Source: Chitinophaga filiformis (lineage in GTDB: Bacteria > Bacteroidota > Bacteroidia > Chitinophagales > Chitinophagaceae). From it: a DNA stretch of 64,000 nt. The stretch is from positions 186,001 through 250,000 of the forward strand of contig NZ_FNBN01000010.1 in NCBI RefSeq assembly GCF_900102545.1, read 5' to 3'. Shown here in pieces: positions 1-8,646 of this stretch (position 1 is the stretch's first letter; every line of letters starts with the position of its first letter). A program made the position numbers and the translations under genes. The notes under the pieces were generated by a model that worked only from the letters and a program-made list of their open reading frames with translations, searched no databases and had not been told where the DNA came from.

Positions 1-1809
1 ATCGCCATCAGATGTATGCTGTAAAGCATACACCACCGCATCTATCTTATCTGCCTGTTTATCTGAATACTGATATTGAAACACGTATTCTGCCGTAGTT
101 TTGTTCTCTTTCCGCTCACAGACAAGTGTCCTGTCGCCATCAAAATTCACCAGGGTGGGCTTTTGATCCGCCGGGAAACTGAAAGTCGCCTGGTTATTGT
201 CCACCCATACTTTATGCCGCTGCTTTTGTCCTCCGGTATATACATCTATGTATACAGGTAATTTAAAAATACTCCCTGTCTGTTGTGTCTGACTAACCGT
301 TACCATCACCTCCTTCTTCACGTCATTATAACTGTAATTAATATCCAGCACAGGATGTCCAGGATTATAAAACCATTGGTTCCAGAACCAGTTCAGGTCT
401 TGTCCGGTTACCTCCTCAAATGCTTCCCTCAGGTCACTGGCCTCTACCGATTGAAAACTGTACCGCTTGAGGTAAAGTTTCACCGCCTGGAAGAATGCAT
501 CATCTCCAACATAATTCCGCAAAAGATGCAACACACATGCACCCTTGTTATAGCTGACAGCATCAAACAACGATTCCCTATACCGGTAATAGTGCCTCGC
601 CAGTGCTTTCTTACTGTTCCTGGGATCTTCTGTATATTTCGATAATAATTTATAGATATCCTGCTCCGCGACTTCTTTCCCGTAAACATGCTCTTTCCAT
701 AAATATTCGCTGTAAGTAGCAAAGGCCTCACTTAAAAATAAATTACTCCAGCTTTCAGGCGTTACAAGATCCCCCAACCATTGATGCGCGATCTCATGCA
801 CTATCACATCTTCATCTGCCGTCTCATCGGTAAGCTGACGCTCATTTTTCAACATATTATCCGTGAAGAGAACCGCTGTCGTATTTTCCATGCCTGCTGC
901 ACCAAACTGATGACCAGTTATCAGGCTTAATTTACTCCATGGATATTCCATTCCAAACTTCTCGGAAAAGAATTCCATGATTGCAGGCGTACGTCCGAAT
1001 ATCCTGTTGGCAGTACTTTCATACGCTGTTGGAATATAATAGCTGACAGGGATATTCTTATACTTATCCGTTATCAGTTTAAAATCCCCTGCACCAATGA
1101 AGAACAAAAAAGGTGCATGCGGCTGTTCCATTTTCCAGCGGTCGGTCCTTGTGCCATCAGGGTTATCCTGCTTGCCGGCGAGGGTACCGTTTGAAAGAGA
1201 AACGAATTTCGCCGGTACTGTCAATGCTATTTCAGTGGTTGCCCGCTGATTGGGACGATCTATCACAGGCGCCCAATAACTGGTATACTCTGTCTGACCA
1301 TGCGTCCAGCATTGTGCCGGCACCTCTTTATCCTTCCCATCCGGATTAATAAAATGTAACCCTTTGTAAGCTGGTTCTACTGACGCATTATCAGTACGTT
1401 CTTCGTTATCTCGCGCCTTGTAAGCAATGTACACCTGATACTTCTCATTCCCTGCATACAGCTTGTTTAAACGAATATACAATCGCGCACTGTCCTTATA
1501 GATATATTTCAAGGGAGTAATATCACCCTTGTCACTAACGATCCCTACTTTTTCAATAACCATCTTCTTAGCATCCAGACACAAAGAATCCGTTGGATAA
1601 AAATGAGGCTTTAAGGTGATCCATGCTTTTCCCGCCATACTGCGGCTTACAAAGTCAGGTTTCAGCTCCAGCCTTACGTGAACAAGATCATTGATACGTG
1701 CTTCACTTCCCCTGAACTGTTGTTTCCAAAGTGTATCAGTTGTCGCAGATACTTGTGCGGTCACAGGAAGATAACAGCTCATCCATAAGACAAACAGAAA
1801 GTTTTTCAT
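1..1809 (-). CDS. M1 family zinc aminopeptidase, 3'-truncated by window edge
   Basis: The reverse strand is open for 603 codons from the ATG at 1809 to the window edge, so the C-terminus is missing. Residues 1-19 are a signal peptide (MKNFLFVLWMSCYLPVTAQ), so the enzyme is exported, probably to the periplasm or surface. Gluzincin hallmarks are present: substrate-binding GAAGMEN at about 303-309, zinc motif HEIAHQW with H338, E339 and H342, the third ligand E361 exactly 18 residues later (in LSEAF), and a downstream YNKGA segment where M1 enzymes carry the transition-state tyrosine. The family removes N-terminal amino acids from peptides. It lies 118 nt after the receptor gene in the same direction. 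Nothing ties it to the peptide synthetase cluster, so it may be an ordinary neighbour, although peptide turnover or self-protection is conceivable. The family call is firm; the role is open. Confidence 0.93.
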   Translation of the reverse strand, partial: MKNFLFVLWMSCYLPVTAQVSATTDTLWKQQFRGSEARINDLVHVRLELKPDFVSRSMAGKAWITLKPHFYPTDSLCLDAKKMVIEKVGIVSDKGDITPLKYIYKDSARLYIRLNKLYAGNEKYQVYIAYKARDNEERTDNASVEPAYKGLHFINPDGKDKEVPAQCWTHGQTEYTSYWAPVIDRPNQRATTEIALTVPAKFVSLSNGTLAGKQDNPDGTRTDRWKMEQPHAPFLFFIGAGDFKLITDKYKNIPVSYYIPTAYESTANRIFGRTPAIMEFFSEKFGMEYPWSKLSLITGHQFGAAGMENTTAVLFTDNMLKNERQLTDETADEDVIVHEIAHQWLGDLVTPESWSNLFLSEAFATYSEYLWKEHVYGKEVAEQDIYKLLSKYTEDPRNSKKALARHYYRYRESLFDAVSYNKGACVLHLLRNYVGDDAFFQAVKLYLKRYSFQSVEASDLREAFEEVTGQDLNWFWNQWFYNPGHPVLDINYSYNDVKKEVMVTVSQTQQTGSIFKLPVYIDVYTGGQKQRHKVWVDNNQATFSFPADQKPTLVNFDGDRTLVCERKENKTTAEYVFQYQYSDKQADKIDAVVYALQHTSDGD

Positions 1810-1869
1810 AAACTCAGTATTAAACATGATTTGGGATAAAATGATCAGATGGTAGTAATGGGCAACACA

Positions 1870-1899
1870 AGTCCCCCCGGCAACAGGATTGCCTGGACT
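1870..1899 (-). terminator. Imperfect hairpin after the receptor gene
   Basis: On the minus strand, 28 nt after the receptor stop codon, AGTCC-A-GGCAA pairs with TTGCC-GGGG-GGACT around a 5-nt loop. This gives two 5-bp stem blocks with an asymmetric internal bulge. No clear T-tract follows, so it is only a candidate terminator or mRNA-stability element in the 118-nt gap before the aminopeptidase gene. I see no convincing promoter for the aminopeptidase in the rest of the gap. Confidence 0.25.
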
Positions 1900-1927
1900 G
1901 TTCCTTAAAAGATAAAAAGATGGAAAA

Positions 1928-4372
1928 TCAGTTACTGCGCTGTGCCCTTCTTGTCTCTTCCTCAACGTTGCTGTTCCGGCTCTTCACGGCCTTCACCTCC
2001 TTACGGCCAAAACGGTAAGTAAAGGTTACCCTGACTACACGGGTCTCATTCTTTTGCTTGATAGAATAGTTGACTGCCGGGATAACACTTCTTAAATGCT
2101 GTTCCTGTGTATTCAGGATATCGCTGAGGGCAACTTTGAGGTTAGCTCTTTTCTGTAACAGAGAATAGTTAATGCCCATATCCATATAAAACTGGGGCTT
2201 AAAGAACTCAACGGTGCCATATACAAAGGGCGATTTATAATCAGCCACCAGCTCTGCCTGTATCCGCTTACTGATGACGAAAGAGTTAGCACTATTCACA
2301 AAAAGCCCTTTTTTACCGATATCAAGCGGACTCCCTAATAATTCAGGTGTTTTATACTTCAGGTAAAAGATGGTAATATCATTACTCATTGTCCACCACT
2401 TTGCAATCTGGACCGGTATTCCAAAATTGAGGTTCAGCTCCAGCTCCTTTGCCAGGTTCTGGTTAGTCTGATACAGGATCTTGTTAATAGTATCTGTTAG
2501 CAATACGGGGGTGATCACATCATTGGTCCTGCTTGCAGCAAGAGTAGCAGAATAAGTATCCTTCAACACATAAGACAGCGAGGCCTGATCAGAATACTGT
2601 GGATTCAGGAAAGGATTTCCTTCCCTAAGGGTATACCTGTCCACGAAATAAATAAATGGATTCAGGTCTTCATAATTAGGCCGGTTAATTCTTCTGCCAT
2701 AAGAAAAAGTCAGTTCATGGTCCTTACCCAGCTTCTGTCCGATATACAATGTCGGGAACAGGTTGAGATAGTCCCTGCTCACTACCTTCGACAAGGTGAT
2801 GGAATTGCCTTTAGAATGTGTCTTCTCAACCCTCAGGCCTGCCTGAATTTTGGTATTCTTAAATTCCTTATTGAGGTTAAGATAACCCGCATACACATTC
2901 TCATCATACACAAACCGGTTGCTTCTGTTGGTTGGCGTCCATGCATTATTGACCAGCGAATCTGCGACCAGATTATTATCTGTCCTTACCAGGGCTGCCT
3001 TTACACCCAGTTCCATACGGAGGCCATTGATAAAAGGATGGACATAATCCGCCTTTGCTGAACGCACTTCTATACTGGCAGGCGTTGTATTTTGCAGGAA
3101 GAAAGAATCGATCTTCCGCTTTGACACATATTCTTCAGTATGATTATCATAATGGAACAGGTCTTTGTTATTGAATTTCGAATAATCCAGGTCTACGGTT
3201 AACTCGCGCCCGAGGGAATCGAACCTTGTCTTATAATTGAGATTGAACGCATAATTTCTGAAACGGGATTGTCCGTCAGACAGGTCAGTGATAAGAGTAT
3301 CCCTGGATGCAGGATCACGGAACATAAAAGTAGTGGCGCCACCCTTCGTCTTCGTATTGTTGGCATACCCGGTGAACATAAACCCTACCGTACTTTTGGG
3401 GCTGATACTATAGTCTATACCTGTTTTGAAATTGTTATTCGACAATTCCCTGATCGTTCTGCTGTTCTGTAAAAAATACGTAGTTTCCTCAGCAGTCTCG
3501 TTCGCACGATTTACATTCATATCCCTGTTCCGCTTATTATAGAGATAGTTATAAGTAGCGAAAAAGCTAACCTTTTTATTCCGGTAATTAAAAGAAATAC
3601 CAGTATTGCCTTTATAATAATTACCGTAACCACTTCCCACAATAAGAGAACCACTAACGCCATATGATTTATTCTTCTTCAGTTTAATATTGATAATACC
3701 GGAAGATCCCGTAGCATCATACTTCGCAGAAGGGTTGGTAATAATCTCAACAGACTGGATGTTGCTGCCATCGGTAGCCCTTAACATATTTGCCAGATCG
3801 GAAGGCGCCAGGTAGGTAGACTTACCGTCGATCAGCACATTGACGCCCTGTTTACCTTTCAGGCGGATCAGCCCCTCATTATCCACTGACACGCCGGGAG
3901 CACGACCGATCACTTCCAATGCAGAGTTACCGGCTGCAAGAGGACTATTTTCAACATTCAATATGATCCGGTCCAGCTTCCGCTCTATCAGTGGTTTCTG
4001 TGCGATCACAGTCACTCCGGACAATTCCCGCTGCAATACTGCAGACTTTAATGTCATTCCCGTATGTGTTGGATTTCCTTCCGATATCATCAACACATCA
4101 GAAACAATCTTACGCATGCCGCCTTCCATGACAGCTATATAATAATTACCATAGGGAACATTCTCAAACTGAAAATGCCCTGTTTCATCAGTAACACCAA
4201 TCTTCGAAATAGAAGAATCTTTGGCAAGTAGGAGACTCAGATCAACATTATTACGTTTATTCGCCTTTTCGTCAACCAAAATCCCGGATATTTCACCCCT
4301 GTTAATATTCTGGGCTGTCAGACGGGTAACAAACAGAAAAAACAAACAAAAGAAGGTCAACGATTTGGTCAT
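1928..4372 (-). CDS. TonB-dependent-receptor-like outer membrane beta-barrel protein
   Basis: This is an 814-residue outer-membrane protein. Residues 1-20 form a signal peptide ending LTAQ. Residues about 25-105 are a carboxypeptidase-regulatory-like (transthyretin-type) beta-sandwich with the typical TDETGHFQFENVPYGNYY repeat. Residues about 115-230 are plug-like, containing LEVIGRAPGVSVDNEG, VLIDGKSTYL and SVEIITNPSAKYDATGSSGI. The rest is rich in alternating aromatic and polar strands typical of the Bacteroidota outer-membrane beta-barrel family (OMP_b-brl_3). The last barrel strand, VTFTYRFG, is followed by a charged tail of about 25 residues, which is unusual because barrels normally end at the last strand. 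It follows the hydroxylase gene after 220 nt and a hairpin, so it probably has its own promoter. I infer a role in uptake of the cluster's product or its metal complex, or in resistance to it; the ligand cannot be read from the sequence. Confidence 0.88.
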   Translation of the reverse strand: MTKSLTFFCLFFLFVTRLTAQNINRGEISGILVDEKANKRNNVDLSLLLAKDSSISKIGVTDETGHFQFENVPYGNYYIAVMEGGMRKIVSDVLMISEGNPTHTGMTLKSAVLQRELSGVTVIAQKPLIERKLDRIILNVENSPLAAGNSALEVIGRAPGVSVDNEGLIRLKGKQGVNVLIDGKSTYLAPSDLANMLRATDGSNIQSVEIITNPSAKYDATGSSGIINIKLKKNKSYGVSGSLIVGSGYGNYYKGNTGISFNYRNKKVSFFATYNYLYNKRNRDMNVNRANETAEETTYFLQNSRTIRELSNNNFKTGIDYSISPKSTVGFMFTGYANNTKTKGGATTFMFRDPASRDTLITDLSDGQSRFRNYAFNLNYKTRFDSLGRELTVDLDYSKFNNKDLFHYDNHTEEYVSKRKIDSFFLQNTTPASIEVRSAKADYVHPFINGLRMELGVKAALVRTDNNLVADSLVNNAWTPTNRSNRFVYDENVYAGYLNLNKEFKNTKIQAGLRVEKTHSKGNSITLSKVVSRDYLNLFPTLYIGQKLGKDHELTFSYGRRINRPNYEDLNPFIYFVDRYTLREGNPFLNPQYSDQASLSYVLKDTYSATLAASRTNDVITPVLLTDTINKILYQTNQNLAKELELNLNFGIPVQIAKWWTMSNDITIFYLKYKTPELLGSPLDIGKKGLFVNSANSFVISKRIQAELVADYKSPFVYGTVEFFKPQFYMDMGINYSLLQKRANLKVALSDILNTQEQHLRSVIPAVNYSIKQKNETRVVRVTFTYRFGRKEVKAVKSRNSNVEEETRRAQRSN

Positions 4373-4551
4373 ATAAAATGGTTTATAAGGATTCGGACGC
4401 TATCCATCAGATTGTCCACTCACGCTTAGATTTCAATCAGGGTCTTGTCTTGTAATATATAATTTTTAATGCACCCGTTTCTCCCTTGCCCTAAAATCCG
4501 ACATTTCTCCGGCGATCCGCTGCATCAATACAGGGAAAAACAATGTACAAT

Positions 4552-4586
4552 TCCCTGCTCCCCGTCTGTAACCGCAGGAGCAGGGA
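4552..4586 (-). terminator. Strong hairpin at the 3' end of the biosynthetic operon
   Basis: A 10-bp perfect inverted repeat, TCCCTGCTCC / GGAGCAGGGA, with a 15-nt loop begins 6 nt after the stop codon of the CmlA-like gene. In the minus direction it is followed by AATTGTACATTGTTTTTCC, a broken T-tract. In the plus direction the second arm runs into ACCTTTTTT, so the element looks bidirectional on paper. I read it as the end of the NRPS-exporter-hydroxylase transcript. The 220-nt gap between this gene and the receptor also has an AT-rich patch near 4455-4475, but I could not match a Bacteroidota promoter consensus with confidence. Confidence 0.55.
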
Positions 4587-4592
4587 CCTTTT

Positions 4593-6215
4593 TTACAGCG
4601 CTGTAGCGTTTTCTTTCACTTTACTATATAATATCTCCTTTTCGCCAAATAAACGCTCTGCAATAACGCCTACACCAGCGCAATATTCAACGAGTTTATT
4701 GGATTGTACAATCGGGTGTGACTCAGGCGTATATTTTATGCTGCTGATAAATTCCAGCCAGGGTTCCTGTCCCATTGCATATACATACATCTCAGAAGGA
4801 TGGAATATCTCTACCAGCGCCCTGCCCTGTTCAAAATCTGATCCGGCAAAGCGACGTGTCTGATCCATATCCCTGTTCAATTCTTTGGTCATAAGCGGGC
4901 CATATAACCAGGTCAGCGGAGCGCCCTCACATTCCATTCCCAGGAATATTACATCCACGTCGCCTACTGCATCATGAATGTGCTTATATAGTTCTGACGA
5001 TACATTGCAGGAATCTGCCATAAACAACATCGTAAAAGCGCCCAGCTTTACATGGTGGCAGATCTTTGTCTGGATGTTCAGGTCACCATGTTCGCCGATA
5101 AACGGAAGCCCGGTGATACTGCAATCATGGAAACGGATGGTTTGCATATCCTCGATCTCGATCACATTATTAAACCCAATCGAATTGAACATATAGCGAA
5201 GGTTTGGATCCTGCAAGGAACCGCTAGATGTACGGGGTACCACGATGTTGCCGATCTTATGCCTCAATGGCAGCAGGGTTTCAAACAAGATATGGTCCTG
5301 GTGGTTATGAGTGATCAGCACATAATCGATATGCTCAGGGAGATCCATATCAGAGAAGCGGTCTACTTCCTGGGGATAACCATAATAGCTCACCACCGGA
5401 TCGATCAGGATGCTTACATCCTTCGTCTCAACCAGGATGCAGGCGTGCCCGAAATAACGCATCCTTACCTTATTGCCCGTGTAAGGTTTATATGGCTGAG
5501 GAGGTGTATCTGTGAAGAAAGTAGAGAACAATGGCATATCCTCTTCTTTCACACCCAACAACTTCGCAATTTCTGATACAGAGCCAGCCTCGCGCTTCAT
5601 CCTGGACAATTTATCAATCGCACTATCTTTAAAAGGAATATCCAGATGAATTACGCCGGGCTCGTTCAGACGAGGGGTACTTAATACAAAAGGACGCTCG
5701 TCATTATTTGTAATACTGATAGCAATACTCTGCGCTGAAGGCTTATAATATTTACTCTTATACAACAGCGATTCAAAGATCCTATAGGCAGGCTGGTTAT
5801 TGAGGTCGTACACCAGTTCTACATACCCTTTCAGTATTTCAGGGATCTCTCTGTACAATGGTTGCAGGGTAAATCCCTTCGCTTTGGTTATCAGCAATTG
5901 ATCCAACTCCTTCAGGGCATCTGAAAGCTCCACCAGTTCTTTGTGTTCAGTTAGTGTCCTATCGCGTAATGCCTTCACTTCGTCCACTCTTCCACCACCC
6001 AGATCCATGAACGGGCCCCCACGCATTTTAGGGTTCTTCACGGCAGCCGCATGTATCTGAGGCGCCTGTATATACGAGTTCATGATCTTAAGATGCCTGC
6101 CGGTAATGTTCATGGCAGCTGTTGCTGGCGAAATCAAATGGCTCCAGGCATACCAGCGGTCAAACAGGGGTTCCAGGATCACATTTGGCAACAAATACAT
6201 TGGATTCTCATTCAT
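4593..6215 (-). CDS. CmlA-like di-iron beta-hydroxylase (metallo-beta-lactamase fold), NRPS tailoring enzyme
   Basis: A 540-residue protein with an N-terminal domain (1-245, including GRHLKIMNSYIQAP and YVELVYDLNNQPAYR) joined to a metallo-beta-lactamase-fold domain (250-540). Visible metal-ligand candidates are H303-N-H305-Q-D307-H308, E375 in GEHGDL, D401 in FMADSC, E428 in GMECEG and H472 in FHPSE. The length and two-domain layout match CmlA, the di-iron monooxygenase that beta-hydroxylates p-aminophenylalanine while it is bound to a carrier domain in chloramphenicol biosynthesis. The candidate ligands fall, as I recall the CmlA structure, at nearly the same positions. Plain MBL hydrolases lack this N-terminal domain. 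By analogy it would hydroxylate the beta-carbon of a carrier-bound amino acid; the two Phe modules are the natural candidates, but that is inference. It starts 34 nt after the exporter gene and is the last gene of the apparent operon. Confidence 0.82.
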   Translation of the reverse strand: MNENPMYLLPNVILEPLFDRWYAWSHLISPATAAMNITGRHLKIMNSYIQAPQIHAAAVKNPKMRGGPFMDLGGGRVDEVKALRDRTLTEHKELVELSDALKELDQLLITKAKGFTLQPLYREIPEILKGYVELVYDLNNQPAYRIFESLLYKSKYYKPSAQSIAISITNNDERPFVLSTPRLNEPGVIHLDIPFKDSAIDKLSRMKREAGSVSEIAKLLGVKEEDMPLFSTFFTDTPPQPYKPYTGNKVRMRYFGHACILVETKDVSILIDPVVSYYGYPQEVDRFSDMDLPEHIDYVLITHNHQDHILFETLLPLRHKIGNIVVPRTSSGSLQDPNLRYMFNSIGFNNVIEIEDMQTIRFHDCSITGLPFIGEHGDLNIQTKICHHVKLGAFTMLFMADSCNVSSELYKHIHDAVGDVDVIFLGMECEGAPLTWLYGPLMTKELNRDMDQTRRFAGSDFEQGRALVEIFHPSEMYVYAMGQEPWLEFISSIKYTPESHPIVQSNKLVEYCAGVGVIAERLFGEKEILYSKVKENATAL

Positions 6216-6249
6216 AGACTTCAGTATTTAAAAATGAATATTTACTTTA

Positions 6250-7911
6250 TTAAATGGTTTGTAACAATGGTTCTTCCCTGATGATCTGTATTTCTGTTAC
6301 CTTCCCGTAATCAAAACGGACAAGGCGGTTACAACAGTGGTAATATTGATCATCATGGGTGATGGCGATGACTGTTTTCCCTTTACGCTGCAGCTCGGGC
6401 AATAACTGATCGTAAAAGAACCTCCTGTAAGCAGGGTCCTGGTCCGCCGCCCATTCGTCCAGTACCAGCACAGGCTTGTCTTCCAGTAGTGCCATGATCA
6501 GTGCCAGTCTTTTCTGTTGTCCTTTGGATAAATGTGGGCTGATCGTATTATTTTCAAACCGGGCTTTTTCACTCAGGTCAAGCTGTCGTAATAAGATCTG
6601 CAGGAACTGGTTTTCCGGACGTATATCATAGTCATTATAATTCTCTGTAAATAGATAAGGGCTGGCAAATACAGCTGCGATAAGCTGTCTGGTAGCTGCA
6701 CTATCGCCAGCAGGTAAAAGCGCTCCGTTCAGATAAATGCTACCTGCATGTGGTGCATATAGGCCAGTGAGGATGTTGACAAAAGTGGTCTTTCCACTAC
6801 CATTCCCGCCTTTGATAAAAACGATCTCTCCCCTTTGAATATCAAGGTTCAAAGGCCCCAGGCCAAAGGAGACATCACTTTTTGCATCCTTATAGGCATA
6901 CGTGACGTTACGGAAAGAAATAGAGGAGAATTCTTTTTGTCCCTGTATCATGCCTTCTTCTGCCCATGCATTATCCGGCAACTGATTATTAACGATCCGG
7001 TTAAACTCTGTCAACCTTTTCAAGGCTATCCGCACATTCGTATAAGTGGGTATCAGGGTGACGAGTATCGCTACCGGACCTATCATGTACAGGATAGTGA
7101 TAAGAAAAGCGCTGATCAGTTTCGCGTCTGTTTTGACTACCAGGGGAATGGCAAACAGTATTACACCTATTACAATGTACCAGCTATAGGTACCTATCAG
7201 CTCATTGGTGGCATACCTGATGCTGGACTTTTTAGTGAGTGCCCTGGCTTCAGAACGGTTCTTTAAAAAGAACCGGGAATAAATGTTCCTTGTCCTGATA
7301 ACATCGGTTTTGATCTCCTTAAACCCCATTAACAGATCGCCCAGGTAACGATAATAATGGTTCTGTAAACTACGAACCTCATTCAGGTCTTTCTCGATCT
7401 TCCTGTTCCTGATCAGATAAAATATAAGTAGGGACACCATTAATCCCATGATAAGTAATGCCCCCGCCCATGAAATATAAAACAGGTATACAAAACAACA
7501 GCACATCGTAATGGCTGCATTAATAGCATTCATTGATACTTCAGGAAGGTTCACTAGTGTACGTACATCATTTACTGCCGTGATGATCCGTTCATTCCCC
7601 AGCTTTACAACATCAGGATAAGCGGCACGCTGTACCTTTTGCAGGATATTCAGCTCAAAGTCAAAATTAACCTGTGTAGTAAGTTTGATCATCTGTACCT
7701 GAAAGACCCTGCTACAGACCGCAGACAAAAGGACGAGCAAAAGGAAACCTGCCCATTCATATTGCTGGAATGCAAAAGTATGACTACCACTGATTGCGTT
7801 ATTGATGAGCAACAGTAATCCTATATTCAATAAAGCGTTGATGATTCCCAGCAATGCGATAGAAATATAGAAGAACTTGGATCGCTTGAAAAGCAACTTA
7901 AAAAACTCCAT
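6250..7911 (-). CDS. Cyclic peptide export ABC transporter (PvdE/SyrD type), fused permease-ATPase
   Basis: A 553-residue half-transporter. About six membrane segments lie within residues 12-300 (for example 15-38, 53-68, 130-150, 151-167, 243-260 and 268-295). The ATPase domain spans about 328-545. Walker A is GGNGSGKTT (368-376), the ABC signature LSKGQQKR (461-468), Walker B VLVLDEW (481-487), and H519 is the switch histidine in ITHDD. The usual Q-loop glutamine is absent (VFASPYLF), which I recall as normal for the SyrD/PvdE cyclic-peptide exporter family. These proteins move nonribosomal peptides or their precursors across the inner membrane to the periplasm. It sits 20 nt after the thioesterase gene and 34 nt before the hydroxylase, so it is very likely cotranscribed. 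Proposed role: secretion of the finished peptide. The family call is strong. Confidence 0.92.
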   Translation of the reverse strand: MEFFKLLFKRSKFFYISIALLGIINALLNIGLLLLINNAISGSHTFAFQQYEWAGFLLLVLLSAVCSRVFQVQMIKLTTQVNFDFELNILQKVQRAAYPDVVKLGNERIITAVNDVRTLVNLPEVSMNAINAAITMCCCFVYLFYISWAGALLIMGLMVSLLIFYLIRNRKIEKDLNEVRSLQNHYYRYLGDLLMGFKEIKTDVIRTRNIYSRFFLKNRSEARALTKKSSIRYATNELIGTYSWYIVIGVILFAIPLVVKTDAKLISAFLITILYMIGPVAILVTLIPTYTNVRIALKRLTEFNRIVNNQLPDNAWAEEGMIQGQKEFSSISFRNVTYAYKDAKSDVSFGLGPLNLDIQRGEIVFIKGGNGSGKTTFVNILTGLYAPHAGSIYLNGALLPAGDSAATRQLIAAVFASPYLFTENYNDYDIRPENQFLQILLRQLDLSEKARFENNTISPHLSKGQQKRLALIMALLEDKPVLVLDEWAADQDPAYRRFFYDQLLPELQRKGKTVIAITHDDQYYHCCNRLVRFDYGKVTEIQIIREEPLLQTI

Positions 7912-7931
7912 TACCGAAATGATTTTAAGGA

Positions 7932-8633
7932 TTAAATCTCCGAAAGCACTATTCCCAGTTCATGCGTGATCTGTCTCATGATCTCCCGCTCATGCTGAAA
8001 AATGAAAAAATGATTGCCTGGCAGTTTTCTGATCTTTACAGCTGCTGTTGTTTCCTGCTTCCAGCCTTCCAGGTCATCATCTGTCATGTTTTCTTCTGTA
8101 CCCACTATTACTGAAATCGGAACAGACAGCGGGGCTACCGGGTTATACACAAATGTTTCCACTGCTTTAAAATCGGACCTGAGGATCGGTTCAAAATATT
8201 CCATAAATGTGCGGTCCTTGACTATTCCATCCGGTAAGCCACCCAGGTCTTCGATTTTTTTCCAGAATTCGTCTGCGGGCAACTGATGGGTAGTCCTGTC
8301 TTTTTTTAGTGTAACAGGTGCACGGCAACCTGTAAGAAAGAGATGACGGGGTGGATGGTAGCCCTCCTGTTGAATGCGATGCGCTACCAGATAGACCAGC
8401 AAGGCTCCCATACTATGTCCATATAAAGAATAGCTCTTATTCAGATCACTTTTTATCTGCCGCATAATATCTTCTACCATTAAATGAAGGTCATCTATGA
8501 GAGGTTCCATGATCCTGGCACCTCTCCCCGGCAATTCTAATGGTACGAGGTGCACACCGGGAGGCACGTATGGCTGATATCCTCTGAAGGAATGTTTACT
8601 TCCCCCTGCAAACGGGAAACAAAAAATGGTCAT
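7932..8633 (-). CDS. Type II thioesterase (alpha/beta hydrolase), NRPS editing or release
   Basis: A 233-residue stand-alone thioesterase beginning MTIFCFPFAGG, the usual N-terminus of GrsT/SrfTEII-type enzymes. I chose the ATG at 8633, 13 nt after the stop of the last NRPS. The frame stays open upstream to another start at 8765, but that would add 44 residues lying inside the NRPS gene that match nothing in the family. The nucleophile is S74 in YGHSMGA and the catalytic histidine is H208 in GNHFF. The expected acid lies near VGTEENMTDD, where the common Asp position is Glu/Asn, so the acid is unclear. Type II enzymes clear misloaded or stalled carrier domains. As no thioesterase domain is fused to any NRPS seen here, this protein might also help release the product, although the terminal condensation domain is an alternative. 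Confidence 0.9.
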   Translation of the reverse strand: MTIFCFPFAGGSKHSFRGYQPYVPPGVHLVPLELPGRGARIMEPLIDDLHLMVEDIMRQIKSDLNKSYSLYGHSMGALLVYLVAHRIQQEGYHPPRHLFLTGCRAPVTLKKDRTTHQLPADEFWKKIEDLGGLPDGIVKDRTFMEYFEPILRSDFKAVETFVYNPVAPLSVPISVIVGTEENMTDDDLEGWKQETTAAVKIRKLPGNHFFIFQHEREIMRQITHELGIVLSEI

Positions 8634-8646
8634 GCTTATAAAGTGT

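Noticed and set aside
283-731. Short open frames on both strands near the left edge
   Set aside because: The region is fully covered by the M1 aminopeptidase frame with its zinc motif; the short frames are out of frame with it.
4373-4551. Promoter for the receptor gene in the AT-rich patch near 4455-4475
   Set aside because: No spacing-correct match to the Bacteroidota -33/-7 consensus could be found by eye, so it is not listed as a feature.
4593-6215. Plain metallo-beta-lactamase or resistance hydrolase
   Set aside because: The 245-residue N-terminal domain, total length, ligand set and NRPS operon setting fit the CmlA di-iron oxygenase family much better.
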